From contig NZ_FTMA01000001.1 in the NCBI RefSeq assembly GCF_900155985.1, positions 930,001 to 994,000 of the forward strand: DNA of 64,000 nt, in the 5' to 3' direction. Position 1 is the first letter of the stretch; every line of letters starts with the position of its first letter. Under the pieces are notes generated by a model, which saw nothing but the letters and a program-made list of their open reading frames with translations, was not told the origin of the DNA and ran no database searches. Positions 1 through 8,475 of the stretch are shown here, piece after piece. Both the position numbers and the translations under genes were made by a program. The stretch comes from Maribacter ulvicola (GTDB lineage: Bacteria > Bacteroidota > Bacteroidia > Flavobacteriales > Flavobacteriaceae).

Positions 1-355
1 TCAGCGCTTTGTTTTTAGTAAGCGTAAAGAATAAAAAGCAACGATGTTCCATATACTCACGCCCTTTAAAGTGGTCGTGTGTTGCTTTTTCTAAAAACGT
101 TGTATTGGGAAGTGCTTCTGAAGTGTATGTTTTTTTAAGATATACATCTTGTTTTTGCACTACCGTTCCAATAGGCAATGATTTCAAGGCCTGAAACCAA
201 GCACCGTGTATGTCCTCAAAGTCTTTTTCGGATAGTGAATAAATTTCTGGTAGTGTTCCTTCATAGCATAGGACGACATTGCCATTATTGGCAAATATGA
301 TATTGTCTTGAATATCCGTAATAGGGTTATATGCTGAAAGATTAATCTTGTTCAT
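1..355 (-). CDS. traG: TraG-family conjugative transposon ATPase, N-terminal part (cut by window edge)
   Basis: Reverse-strand frame opening at an ATG (355-353) and still open at base 1, giving 118 codons of the N terminus. The start reads MNKINLSAYNPITDIQDNI and continues with an IYSLSEKDFEDIHGAW stretch, which I recognise from the VirB4-like TraG ATPases of Bacteroidota conjugative transposons. These power assembly of the mating pore; the Walker motifs would lie off the window. The start overlaps the traF stop by 14 bases, so traE, traF and traG form one leftward operon. Family assignment is from recognition of the N terminus only. Confidence 0.85.
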   Translation of the reverse strand, partial: MNKINLSAYNPITDIQDNIIFANNGNVVLCYEGTLPEIYSLSEKDFEDIHGAWFQALKSLPIGTVVQKQDVYLKKTYTSEALPNTTFLEKATHDHFKGREYMEHRCFLFFTLTKNKAL

Positions 356-626
356 AATCGAAGCCAGAATTTCTTTTGTTACTTATTATTTTAGGGAAGG
401 CTTTAGCTGTTTGAAAAAGTTGTGGATTATTAGCCATCCTTGTAAGAGCGATGTATAAGGCTGCATTAAAAACCATAACACCTATTATCATTAAGAAACT
501 GAATGAAAAAATGATGATTAATAACGAAGCAAGAATCGCAACCATCATTAATGCAAACAAGGAAATAGGCAACCCAAAAATGACCGCCCGTTTCCTGATG
601 TTTTTATAGACCTCAAACTTCTTCAT
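342..626 (-). CDS. traF: Conjugative transposon protein TraF (DUF4133-like)
   Basis: 94 residues with two long hydrophobic segments at about 15-60 (ALMMVAILASLL and the segment after it) and a polar C terminus, matching the small inner-membrane TraF/DUF4133 family of Bacteroides-type mating machinery. It lies directly between traE (2-base gap) and traG (14-base overlap), the usual E-F-G order. It probably plays a VirB3-like role next to the TraG ATPase; that role is inferred from position. Confidence 0.8.
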   Translation of the reverse strand: MKKFEVYKNIRKRAVIFGLPISLFALMMVAILASLLIIIFSFSFLMIIGVMVFNAALYIALTRMANNPQLFQTAKAFPKIISNKRNSGFDYEQD

Positions 627-628
627 AG

Positions 629-916
629 TTACACTACGATTCCGATTAAGTATGTGAAGATGCCGACTACTGCACCAGCAATCAAAACAAATACTAGTAC
701 TCTAGTAATTCCTTTTTTAAGGTCTGCATTTTCCCCAAAGAAATGTCCTGCATTAAACAGAAAGCCAACTAGGAAAATGACACCTAATAAAATCGGAAAA
801 ATAGTTCTGATAGTGTCGCCAACATCATTAACTGAATCTTCAATACCACCAATTTGAGCAAAAAGCGATGTTGAGAGCAACGATAAAAAAGTTGCTAAGT
901 AGATTGATTTTTTCAT
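629..916 (-). CDS. traE: Conjugative transposon protein TraE (DUF4134-like)
   Basis: 95 residues: an N-terminal signal peptide (MKKSIYLATFLSLLSTSLFA) and two hydrophobic helices around an NAGHFFGENADLKKGI loop. This is the layout of DUF4134/TraE, a VirB2-like small membrane subunit of the Bacteroidota conjugation apparatus. It is the first gene of the leftward traE-F-G run. The AT-rich gap 917-1105 upstream must hold the promoter for this operon and for the divergent amidase. Confidence 0.82.
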   Translation of the reverse strand: MKKSIYLATFLSLLSTSLFAQIGGIEDSVNDVGDTIRTIFPILLGVIFLVGFLFNAGHFFGENADLKKGITRVLVFVLIAGAVVGIFTYLIGIVV

Positions 917-1105
917 AATAAAACTGTTTAGATTTTTTATTCATTTTCTCTTTCTGAAATTTACATATATTTGCGTATAAATAACTGAAAATCAAATATT
1001 TGTGAATAAAATATTATTTGAATTCAATTGAATTTAATTGCTATTATTTGGCATCAAATTCTATGAATTTTTGAAGGAAAATTGTTGATAACCTGAAAAT
1101 TGAAA

Positions 1106-1729
1106 ATGAAAAAAGTGCTGAAAAACGTCAGTTTTGTGATTTTGGTTCTTAAAATGTGCATCGTTTTTGGTCAAGAACCAACTGCTCAAAAACGAATTTT
1201 AATTGACGTTGGACACGGTGGAAAAGATGCTGGCGCCATAGGCATAAATGGCATCCAAGAAAAAGAGGTTGTATTGGATATTGCAAACGCCATTTTAAAT
1301 CTTAATAATCAATTGGATAAACCTCTTGATATTTATTTGACCAGGTATAAAGACACCTTAATTTCCTTATCGGATAGAACGAAGCTGGCAAAAACTTTAA
1401 AAGCTGATTTGTTTGTGTCTTTACATTGTAATCATTCCGATAATCCAAATGCAAGGGGTATTGAGGTTTATGCTTTGAGAAAACAAGAAAGGTACTCGAA
1501 GGAATCGGTATTTGCAGGCTATAAAATTGAAAGAGCCCTTTGTAAAACAATAGGCTATGAAAGTAGAGGTATGAAGTTTGCCAACTTTCAGGTGCTGAGG
1601 GAAACGACAGAGTATTGTCCTGCGATACTGATGGAATTGGGTTTTTTAAGCAATGTAGATGAAGCTCAGTATTTAATGAGAAAAGAAAATGTGCTCGCCA
1701 TTGCACTATCAATTTTAAAGAAATTATAA
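1106..1729 (+). CDS. N-acetylmuramoyl-L-alanine amidase (Amidase_3)
   Basis: 207 residues from the ATG at 1106; a TTG at 1100 is also in frame. Zinc-amidase motifs are visible: IDVGHGGKDAGA (first His), the EKEVVLDIA glutamate, SLHCNHSDN (second His) and AILMELGFLSN (catalytic Glu). An N-terminal hydrophobic segment ending at FGQ suggests export. Amidase_3 enzymes cleave the lactoyl-peptide bond of peptidoglycan. Divergent from the tra operon, it may open the cell wall for the mating channel, which is an inference from context. Confidence 0.88.
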   Translation: MKKVLKNVSFVILVLKMCIVFGQEPTAQKRILIDVGHGGKDAGAIGINGIQEKEVVLDIANAILNLNNQLDKPLDIYLTRYKDTLISLSDRTKLAKTLKADLFVSLHCNHSDNPNARGIEVYALRKQERYSKESVFAGYKIERALCKTIGYESRGMKFANFQVLRETTEYCPAILMELGFLSNVDEAQYLMRKENVLAIALSILKKL

Positions 1730-1745
1730 ATTAAAAAATGAGATT

Positions 1746-1847
1746 ATGAAAGAAATGTTTACGGAAGTGATAATGAGTATAAAGAATATACTCTTAAAAA
1801 CTTTATTAGAGATTAAAATATTAGTTACTGGGCTTTGGAAACACTAA
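1746..1847 (+). CDS. Possible 33-residue peptide, unknown
   Basis: Short open frame starting ATG AAA GAA ATG, 16 bases after the amidase stop. The product begins MKEMFTEVIMSIKNILLKTL and is amphipathic/hydrophobic. I do not recognise it. It could equally be non-coding sequence between the amidase and the fur-like gene. Confidence 0.25.
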   Translation: MKEMFTEVIMSIKNILLKTLLEIKILVTGLWKH

Positions 1848-1916
1848 AAGCTCGTTGGATTATGAAAAAGGCTTTTCATTTTTAAGAAATCTCAAAAAAA
1901 ATGATACATTAGGAAA

Positions 1917-2327
1917 ATGCAAACCGAAGAAGAAATTCTAAAAATAAAAAAGGTAAAAAATACCGCAGTCCGAACTGTGGTTTTACGTCATCTATTAAGC
2001 CTAGAAAAAGCTCAATCATTAAAGGACATTGAAAACGCATTAGCCTACACAGACAGAAGTTCTATTTTTCGGACACTAAAGACATTTGAGGAAAACAAGA
2101 TTATTCACAGCATCGAAGATGGTTCAGGAATGACAAAATACGCAGTTTGTGCAGAAGGTTGTAACTGCGACCCAAAAGATTTGCACTATCATTTTTATTG
2201 TACAAACTGTGATAAAACATTCTGCCTTTTTGATGTTCCCATTCCCAAAATTCAACTTCCTGAAAACTTCAAATTACAACAGGCAAATATGGTTGTAAAA
2301 GGTTTATGCGACAATTGCAACAAATAA
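1917..2327 (+). CDS. Fur-family metal-responsive repressor
   Basis: 136 residues. The N-terminal winged helix (about 10-75) includes TDRSSIFRTLKTFEENKII, the family's recognition-helix region. The C-terminal metal/dimer domain has DLHYHFYCTNCDKTF and CDNCNK, giving two CxxC pairs and the HYHF metal site. Fur/Zur/PerR proteins repress metal-uptake or stress genes when metal-loaded. It stands 66 bases before a TonB receptor and a CDF transporter in the same direction, so it is probably the local metal sensor. Fur versus Zur cannot be decided here. Confidence 0.88.
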   Translation: MQTEEEILKIKKVKNTAVRTVVLRHLLSLEKAQSLKDIENALAYTDRSSIFRTLKTFEENKIIHSIEDGSGMTKYAVCAEGCNCDPKDLHYHFYCTNCDKTFCLFDVPIPKIQLPENFKLQQANMVVKGLCDNCNK

Positions 2328-2393
2328 TCTTTGCAATCGAGTTGCACTAAAAGCAATTTACATTTGTACTATTCTTAAAAACAGAATTAGCAG

Positions 2394-4580
2394 ATGGTAA
2401 AAGCATTTTCAACTTCATTATTTTTCGTTATATCATTTATTTCTTTTGCACAGAACAGCGATATTTCTATTTTCATTACAGATTCAGAAACCAACCAGCC
2501 ATTACTTGGAGCAACAGTTTATTTCGAAGAGCTTGAAAAAGGAGCGGTTACCGATTTTGACGGAATCGCAACGTTCACAGAAATTCCAGACGGAAACCAT
2601 ATTATCAAAATTTCATACGTAGGTTTCAAAACCATAGAAACAACTATTGAAGTTGGTACAAAAAAAGTTTTTTCATTCAAACTCGAATCGGGAGGGAATG
2701 AATTGGATGAAGTCGTTATTCAATCTTCAAGAAGTACTCGAACGGTTAGAAAAATTCCCACGAGAATTGAATTTATTGGAGCGGAAGAATTAAGCGAAAA
2801 AGCAGTAATGAATCCGACCAATATTTCAATGGTGCTTCGAGAAAGTACAGGAATACAAATGCAACAAACCTCGTTAAGTAGTGGTAACACCAACATTAGA
2901 ATTCAAGGACTCGATGGACGATACACACAACTTTTGAGAGATGGATTTCCTTTGTATGGTGGGTTTTCCAGCGGTTTGAGTATTTTACAAATTCCACCTT
3001 TAGACTTGCAACAATTTGAAATAATTAAAGGAAGTTCATCAACACTATATGGTGGTGGAGCTATTGCAGGTTTGATAAATATGGTTTCAAAAACACCTGA
3101 CGAAGAACCTGCATTGGATATTATGTTAACCCAAACACAAGCTTTGGGAAGTACAGCGAATGTATTTTACAGTAAACGGAACGAAAAGGTTGGGATTTCT
3201 CTATACGGTTCTGGTCATTACCAAAAAGTGTACGACCCAGAAGATGATGGTTTTAGTAATTTGCCACAAACTACTTCTATTTCATTCAACCCCAAGTTTT
3301 TTTATTATCCATCCGAGAAAACAACATTTTGGATTGGACTAAATGGAACGTATGACGACAGAATTGGTGGCGACATAACAAAAATTGAAAGTGGCGAAAA
3401 TGGAATTCATCAATATACAGAAGAAAATATTTCTAAAAGGTTGAGCAGTCAAGCGGTTTATGAAACAAAGATAGATTCCGTGAGTTCATTAAACATCAAA
3501 AATAGCATCTCATTTTTCGATAGAAAATTGTCTATTCCCGATTTCAGTTTTGACGGTAAACAAACCAATACATTTACGGAAATTAACTATCAAAAGGCAT
3601 CTAAAAAAACCGATTGGATTTTGGGTGCAAATTTGTACACATCAAATTTCGATGAAAATGATAATTCACAATTACAACGTGACCAAACAGATGTTACGTA
3701 TGGAACATTTGTAAACAACATCTACGATATTTCAGATAATTGGATTTTAGAAACGGGTTTAAGAGCAGACTACAATACCGATTTCGGGTTTTTTCCACTT
3801 CCAAAAGTTTCATTACTTTATAAAAAAAACGACAGCGGATTTTCAAGCAGAATTGGTGGCGGATTAGGTTACAAAATACCAGATATTTTTACCGAAGAGG
3901 CTGAATTTATAAACTTTGAAAATGTTCTCGCCATAGATAAATCAGCACTTAAAGCAGAACGGTCTTATGGTGTTAATTTTGATGTCAACTACCAAACGAG
4001 GTTATTTGAAACTGTAGGTTTTTCTATTAATCAGCTTTTTTATGTAACAGCAATTAACAACGGTTTGCTATTGAATAGTACGAATAACGGTTTGTTTGCA
4101 TTTGAAAATGCAACCGATGAAATTTTGAGTAAAGGATTAGAGACCAACATAAAGTTTACTTATAAAGATTTTAGATGGTTTTTAAATTACGCTCTTATAG
4201 ACACTAAATTGAACTATTTGGCTGGAAATCCTCAAAAGCCTTTAACCGCAAAACACAATGCAGGAAGTGTGTTGATGTACGAATCTGAAAAATGGCGAAT
4301 AGGTTACGAAACTTTTTACACAGGAAAACAATTTTCGTCTAATGGCACAGAAACCACAGATTTTGTTACGATGGGTTTTGTGGCAATGCGTAATTTTAAA
4401 TGGGGAACAATTTTCACGAATTTTGAAAACTTTACGGACAGAAGACAAAGCAGGTTTTCACCTTTGGTTTTGCCACCACACGACAATCCAGTATTTCCCG
4501 AAATTTATGCACCAACAGATGGATTTATTCTTAGCGTAGGAGTAATTATTAAACCTTTTGGAAACGAAGATGACGACTAA
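2394..4580 (+). CDS. TonB-dependent outer-membrane receptor
   Basis: 728 residues. Signal peptide about 1-19; a CarboxypepD-regulatory-like beta sandwich (about 24-92, with QPLLGATVYFEELEKG and the YVGFKT signature); a plug domain (about 120-230, with NIRIQGLDGRY and GSSSTLYGGGAIAGLINM); then a 22-strand-type barrel. No SusD-like gene follows, so it is more likely a metal/siderophore or cofactor receptor than a glycan one. It sits between a Fur-family regulator and a CDF transporter whose gene it overlaps by 11 bases. Confidence 0.92.
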   Translation: MVKAFSTSLFFVISFISFAQNSDISIFITDSETNQPLLGATVYFEELEKGAVTDFDGIATFTEIPDGNHIIKISYVGFKTIETTIEVGTKKVFSFKLESGGNELDEVVIQSSRSTRTVRKIPTRIEFIGAEELSEKAVMNPTNISMVLRESTGIQMQQTSLSSGNTNIRIQGLDGRYTQLLRDGFPLYGGFSSGLSILQIPPLDLQQFEIIKGSSSTLYGGGAIAGLINMVSKTPDEEPALDIMLTQTQALGSTANVFYSKRNEKVGISLYGSGHYQKVYDPEDDGFSNLPQTTSISFNPKFFYYPSEKTTFWIGLNGTYDDRIGGDITKIESGENGIHQYTEENISKRLSSQAVYETKIDSVSSLNIKNSISFFDRKLSIPDFSFDGKQTNTFTEINYQKASKKTDWILGANLYTSNFDENDNSQLQRDQTDVTYGTFVNNIYDISDNWILETGLRADYNTDFGFFPLPKVSLLYKKNDSGFSSRIGGGLGYKIPDIFTEEAEFINFENVLAIDKSALKAERSYGVNFDVNYQTRLFETVGFSINQLFYVTAINNGLLLNSTNNGLFAFENATDEILSKGLETNIKFTYKDFRWFLNYALIDTKLNYLAGNPQKPLTAKHNAGSVLMYESEKWRIGYETFYTGKQFSSNGTETTDFVTMGFVAMRNFKWGTIFTNFENFTDRRQSRFSPLVLPPHDNPVFPEIYAPTDGFILSVGVIIKPFGNEDDD

Positions 4581-5376
4581 AATCAACAAAACAGTATTTG
4601 AAATCAGTAAGATGGATTGTCCTTCAGAGGAAAATCTAATCCGAATGAAATTGGATGGAATTTCAGAAATTAAAAATCTTGACTTTGACATAGCTAATAG
4701 AAAACTGACCGTTTTTCACGACGGACAGACTGACCTAATTGAAAAGTCGATTATGGAACTGAATTTAGGTGGGAAGAAAATCTCGACTGAACAAACCGAC
4801 GAAAAAGATTTTGAAGAAAACAACAATCAAAAAAAGCTACTTTGGATTGTATTGGCGATAAATTTTGCCTTTTTTATCATTGAGATGACAACAGGAATTA
4901 TATCAAAATCTATGGGACTTGTTGCCGATAGCCTTGATATGCTTGCGGACAGTCTTGTTTATGGAATTAGTTTGTTTGCTGTTGGCGGAACTCTGATAAG
5001 GAAAAAGCGAATAGCCAGGATTGCAGGCTATTTTCAAATTACACTTGCGGTTATCGGATTTGTGGAAGTATTGAGAAGATTTTTCGGAGCCGAGAAACTT
5101 CCCGATTTTTCAACAATGATTATCGTTTCGATTTTTGCGCTTATCGCAAATGGAATTTGTCTTTACATTTTACAAAAATCAAAGAGTAAAGAAGAGGCAC
5201 ATATGAAAGCGAGTATGATTTTTACTTCAAATGATGTAGTTATCAATTTGGGAGTGATTATCGCAGGAGTTTTAGTCAATTGGTTAAATTCAAATAAACC
5301 AGACTTAATTGTTGGAACAATAGTCTTTATTTTGGTAGTCCAAGGAGCGTTTCGCATTCTGAAATTGAGCAAGTAA
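4570..5376 (+). CDS. Cation diffusion facilitator-type transporter with N-terminal HMA-like domain
   Basis: 268 residues from the ATG at 4570, inside the receptor's last codons; a TTG at 4558 is the alternative. Residues 1-65 resemble a heavy-metal-associated fold but carry MDCPSEE, so only one of the usual two cysteines is present. Five to six membrane helices follow. The first CDF metal-site helix carries DSLDMLADSLVYG, an acidic DxxxD pair; the second helix has SNDVVINLG. It should export or redistribute a divalent metal across the inner membrane. Coupling to the receptor and the Fur-like regulator suggests one metal-homeostasis operon. Confidence 0.85.
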   Translation: MTTKINKTVFEISKMDCPSEENLIRMKLDGISEIKNLDFDIANRKLTVFHDGQTDLIEKSIMELNLGGKKISTEQTDEKDFEENNNQKKLLWIVLAINFAFFIIEMTTGIISKSMGLVADSLDMLADSLVYGISLFAVGGTLIRKKRIARIAGYFQITLAVIGFVEVLRRFFGAEKLPDFSTMIIVSIFALIANGICLYILQKSKSKEEAHMKASMIFTSNDVVINLGVIIAGVLVNWLNSNKPDLIVGTIVFILVVQGAFRILKLSK

Positions 5377-5382
5377 TTTATC

Positions 5383-6045
5383 TTACTTCCTCTTATCCCC
5401 AGCACCCTTATCAAAAGCAATCAAATTAAACAGTTCCCGCATTCTGCTACGAACGCGATTGCCATAGCGTTCTTCCAGTTCCTCAGCATTAAGATTGGTA
5501 GTTGCGTGCGTTTTGATTTTGTGCTTGGTCTGTAGGTAGAGTTCGTATCGAGATAATAATACTTCGCCCATCACGTTTAAATCCTTTCCGTAGAATCTGC
5601 CAGATGGTTCCACGCCCAAATCATCAAAGCAGTAAAATTTGGTGTTACCATATTCCTCGACTGTTTTAAAACCCAAGTGATTAAAACTGAAGGTTACGTT
5701 CCTGCAAGGAATCATTTCGTAAGGCCTTTGCATTGGTACAATATGGCGCAGTAGTTTCATCAGCGTTGTTTTTCCGCATCCTACTGGTCCAGAAAGTAAA
5801 ATACCTTTGTCGATATCAATTCCGTTCTTTTCACAATTTTCTTTGTCCTTGATGAAATAATGGCAAAGTTTGCGAATGATAACGGTGTCTTCATCATAGA
5901 TTCTAAATTGCTGACCAAAGAGTTTCATTCCCTTTGCATTTAGATAAATCAAGATTTTGTCAAAATCGTAAAGAACGCTTTTGCCATCAAACTTTCCGAG
6001 TGAATATTCCACACCACCTTCGGTAATTTTAGAGGGGTTGTCCAT
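5383..6045 (-). CDS. P-loop ATPase, DnaC/IstB-like
   Basis: 220 residues. Walker A is GPVGCGKTTLMKLL (about 86-99) and a Walker B-like FYCFDDLGVEP follows. HATTNLNAEELEERYGNRVRSRM resembles the sensor/arginine-finger region of DnaC-type helicase loaders. It is the last gene of a leftward three-gene operon, overlapping the upstream gene by 17 bases. Such operons of HTH protein, initiator-like protein and DnaC-like ATPase recur in Bacteroidota mobile elements, so a role in element replication after excision is plausible but not shown. Confidence 0.7.
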   Translation of the reverse strand: MDNPSKITEGGVEYSLGKFDGKSVLYDFDKILIYLNAKGMKLFGQQFRIYDEDTVIIRKLCHYFIKDKENCEKNGIDIDKGILLSGPVGCGKTTLMKLLRHIVPMQRPYEMIPCRNVTFSFNHLGFKTVEEYGNTKFYCFDDLGVEPSGRFYGKDLNVMGEVLLSRYELYLQTKHKIKTHATTNLNAEELEERYGNRVRSRMRELFNLIAFDKGAGDKRK

Positions 6046-6787
6046 AATCTTTGTTTTTAGTGGTTCGCAAGTTGTCCTTGATTTGGGACGCTTGTTTTAA
6101 GTTTGATTTGTTTTCTTGATTGAACAATTCGGTTCTATCCATCCAGTTTTTAGCTAAAGCACGCCAATCCCGAATTTCTTTTCCATCGCTCGTTTGCCAA
6201 TTATGAGTTTCATAATGGGCAAAGAATTTTTTTGCTTCATCAGCATCAAAACTTTTTTCAATAAAAAAATCAAAAACGGCCTGCCAGCCCTTTGGTTGTT
6301 TTATATTGTTTTCTTGTTTGGTATTGTTTATAGTAGATACCAATGCTTGTCCACCTATGGGACGGTGTTGGTACACAACTTGTCCGTTTGTGGGATGGTG
6401 CTGTCCCACAAGTGGTTCACGTATGGGATGATACTGTTCCGCAAGCTGTTCTAATGTGGGATTGTACCGTCCCATATCTGGTTCATCACTTGTACCGATA
6501 ATGGACATCTTGATTTTGCTTCCTTTATACGGATTGTTGGATGGGAAATAGGATAGATAATCCCAAGCATCTAATTCTTTTATGCAGCGATGATAGGTAG
6601 ATTTTGAACCGATTTTAGCTACGCGCATTAAATCCCTGCGGTTTACATAAAATTCATCTATAAAGCGGCTACTGTTCCATTCTTGAAATAAGGCCATATA
6701 CAAACTAATATGGGTAGGATTTAGGCGGTCATCAAAATAGAACTTTTCAAAAGCCGCATTAAGTAGCTTTATATAGTTCATCATCAA
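6029..6787 (-). CDS. Initiator-like winged-helix protein of the mobile element
   Basis: 252 residues. Residues 20-80 look like a winged-helix DNA-binding domain (HISLYMALFQEWNSSRF, then SKSTYHRCIKELDAW). Residues about 105-148 hold four consecutive 11-residue repeats of form [YH]-x-P-x7-Q. The C terminus has a DWRALAKNWMDR block like that of phage or DnaD-type replication proteins. It overlaps the HTH gene by 4 bases and the ATPase gene by 17, so translation is coupled. I infer a replication-initiation role; no exact family is certain. Confidence 0.55.
   Translation of the reverse strand: MMMNYIKLLNAAFEKFYFDDRLNPTHISLYMALFQEWNSSRFIDEFYVNRRDLMRVAKIGSKSTYHRCIKELDAWDYLSYFPSNNPYKGSKIKMSIIGTSDEPDMGRYNPTLEQLAEQYHPIREPLVGQHHPTNGQVVYQHRPIGGQALVSTINNTKQENNIKQPKGWQAVFDFFIEKSFDADEAKKFFAHYETHNWQTSDGKEIRDWRALAKNWMDRTELFNQENKSNLKQASQIKDNLRTTKNKDYGQPL
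6344..6476. repeat. Four 33-bp tandem repeats inside the initiator-like gene
   Basis: The core T(A/G)TGGGA starts at 6356, 6389, 6422 and 6455, exactly 33 bp apart. At protein level this gives YNPTLEQLAEQ, YHPIREPLVGQ, HHPTNGQVVYQ and HRPIGGQALVS. It may be a protein repeat, a set of DNA iterons bound by the product, or both. Confidence 0.8.
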
Positions 6788-7068
6788 GATTTTAAACTGT
6801 GCTGCACACGGTTGGCTGTCATTATACTTTGTATTTCTTCGGCATCGTAATAGATGATACCACCTACTTTGGTATAGGGCAATGTGCCATTGATGCGAAG
6901 GTTTTGAAGAGTACCTGGACTTACCTGAAGTAAATCCATAACCTCAGAAGATTTGAGGTATTTTTTGAGTTTTCCTGTTGCTTCTTTTGATAGTAGTTTT
7001 TTAATGTCATCGAGCAATTCTAATTTGAAGTCTCGAAGGTCGTCTGTTGTAATAATACTTGTCGGCAT
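6784..7068 (-). CDS. Excisionase-like helix-turn-helix protein (HTH_17 type)
   Basis: 94 residues. The C-terminal half, from YLKSSEVMDLLQVSPGTLQN to KVGGIIYYDAEEI, is the MerR/excisionase-type HTH common in small Bacteroidota mobile-element proteins. The N terminus is a short helical stretch. It is the first gene of the operon running down to the DnaC-like ATPase and overlaps the next start by 4 bases. It probably regulates excision or the operon itself. Confidence 0.75.
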   Translation of the reverse strand: MPTSIITTDDLRDFKLELLDDIKKLLSKEATGKLKKYLKSSEVMDLLQVSPGTLQNLRINGTLPYTKVGGIIYYDAEEIQSIMTANRVQHSLKS

Positions 7069-7192
7069 AATAGAACGGTTTTAATGGAAAAGGACTATCG
7101 CATTACTGTCACTTAATTTGATAGCCCCTAACCTGATTTGACTTTCGTTCTACAAATTTGAATAGGTTTAATGGATTTTATTCCCCAGTACA

Positions 7193-7334
7193 ACCGTACT
7201 ACGGTCAAAATTTAACATTTTGAAATTTGATGCTGTTTGGTTGATTTTGATGCGTGTAAGTACGCTTTTACAAAAGCAAAAAGAGCAAAATTCATTAAAA
7301 AATTGAATTACCGTAGGTCAACCGTAGTACGGTT
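7193..7334. promoter_or_regulatory. Two ACCGTA-N-TACGGT palindromes upstream of the HTH operon
   Basis: ACCGTACTACGGT at 7193-7205 and AACCGTAGTACGGTT at 7320-7334 are perfect inverted repeats around one central base. They lie in the 302-base gap between rteC and the leftward HTH operon. A direct copy, ACCGTAG, precedes the second palindrome. They look like operator sites for a dimeric regulator. Otherwise the gap is AT-rich with no gene. Confidence 0.6.
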
Positions 7335-7370
7335 ATATTTCATCAGTAAAATAAGGGGTTGAAGAAAAAA

Positions 7371-8207
7371 TCACACTTCACTTTTATCCATTTCTATGAT
7401 TAATGATGTAGAAAGTTGGTCCAAAAAAAGCGTTCTGCTATTTTTTCTGTTTTTAATGTCCTGATAGGTCTTATAAATATCTTTTGGTTCAAAATCAAAT
7501 AGCTGTTGTAGTTTTTTAGACACTTGCATTATGCTTTGATTGTCCTTTTTTCCTAATCCTTTTGCACACAAGGCATATACAAATTCAACATAATCGGTGT
7601 TTGAAAATGGCCAATGCAATTTTTCAATCGGCTCGTTAATAATTGATTTACCGTTCAAATTATTTTTTAGGCTGCGCTTTTTCTCTGCCATATAGTGCAC
7701 CAATGAGTAATAAGCTCTGTACTTACCAAGTAGCATATCTCTTGGCGTGCAGAATTCTGGGTCTTGAAAGTAAAATTTTGAGGTCGTGATATGAAAAGTG
7801 TCCAGATAATCCCTCGTGTAGTATTCCTTGTCGAAATGAGTAGCGCCAGAATTGATGTATCGACCAAAGTCAATGTTGTATAGGAAAAAGCGATTAAACT
7901 TATTGATTTTTTTCTTTATGGCTTTTAGTTGAGAATGCTTATCGCCTTTTGGAAGTTGAATTTCAAAGGAATAGATTTCTGAAAAGTAGATTAGCTGAAT
8001 AAGCGGAACTTGTTTTACTTCTTTGAAGAATTTTATTTCATCTTTTATAGTTTTAAACCCTTTAGAGAGGACTTTTTTTTTGAAAACCCACAACACATTT
8101 CGGCAAACCTTAATAGATTGGTGTGCCTTTTCTAAAATAGTAAGGTTTTGAATTTTTATCTCATCCAGATCCTGAAGTAGTTTTTTTGATAGTAAAAGTA
8201 AATCCAT
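7371..8207 (-). CDS. rteC: RteC-like regulator of the conjugative transposon
   Basis: 278 residues. The C-terminal part (about 170-270, with YFVEF-like TDYVEFVYALCAKGL, then FDFEPKDIYKTYQDIKNRKNSRTLFLDQL) matches the RteC family. In CTnDOT-type elements RteC activates the excision operon. The N-terminal half is helical and poorly conserved. Two ACCGTA-N6-TACGG sites lie about 190 bases upstream, and two single-base-spaced versions lie downstream. It stands alone on the minus strand. Confidence 0.82.
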   Translation of the reverse strand: MDLLLLSKKLLQDLDEIKIQNLTILEKAHQSIKVCRNVLWVFKKKVLSKGFKTIKDEIKFFKEVKQVPLIQLIYFSEIYSFEIQLPKGDKHSQLKAIKKKINKFNRFFLYNIDFGRYINSGATHFDKEYYTRDYLDTFHITTSKFYFQDPEFCTPRDMLLGKYRAYYSLVHYMAEKKRSLKNNLNGKSIINEPIEKLHWPFSNTDYVEFVYALCAKGLGKKDNQSIMQVSKKLQQLFDFEPKDIYKTYQDIKNRKNSRTLFLDQLSTSLIIEMDKSEV

Positions 8208-8394
8208 AAGTAGGCGAATTAGAATTGGAAATCATAATCTTAGGTTTTGGTTGATAGGTTTGAAAAGTTATTTTCATAGTTCTGTTAACTTCCCATTTAT
8301 GAAAGCCTCATTTCTAGCCGAGATAGGTATACTATAGAAGCTGTTGTAATTAATGGTAATGTAGATTAAAAATAAATTAGTACAAAGTAAACTA

Positions 8395-8433
8395 ACCGTA
8401 TATACTTACGGCACAACCGTATTTTTGTACGGA
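8395..8433. promoter_or_regulatory. Pair of ACCGTA-N6-TACGG inverted repeats upstream of rteC
   Basis: ACCGTA/TACGG halves at 8395-8411 and 8416-8433, each with a 6-base centre, start exactly 21 bp apart, which is two helical turns. The same halves occur with a 1-base centre at 7193 and 7321. The regulator is unknown. Confidence 0.5.
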
Positions 8434-8475
8434 ATATTTTAAATGAGTAATAAACATAGTGTTTTTAAGGCTTCT

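Noticed and set aside
9..194. Forward ORF at the left edge
   Set aside because: It is antisense to the recognisable traG N terminus and has no family resemblance.
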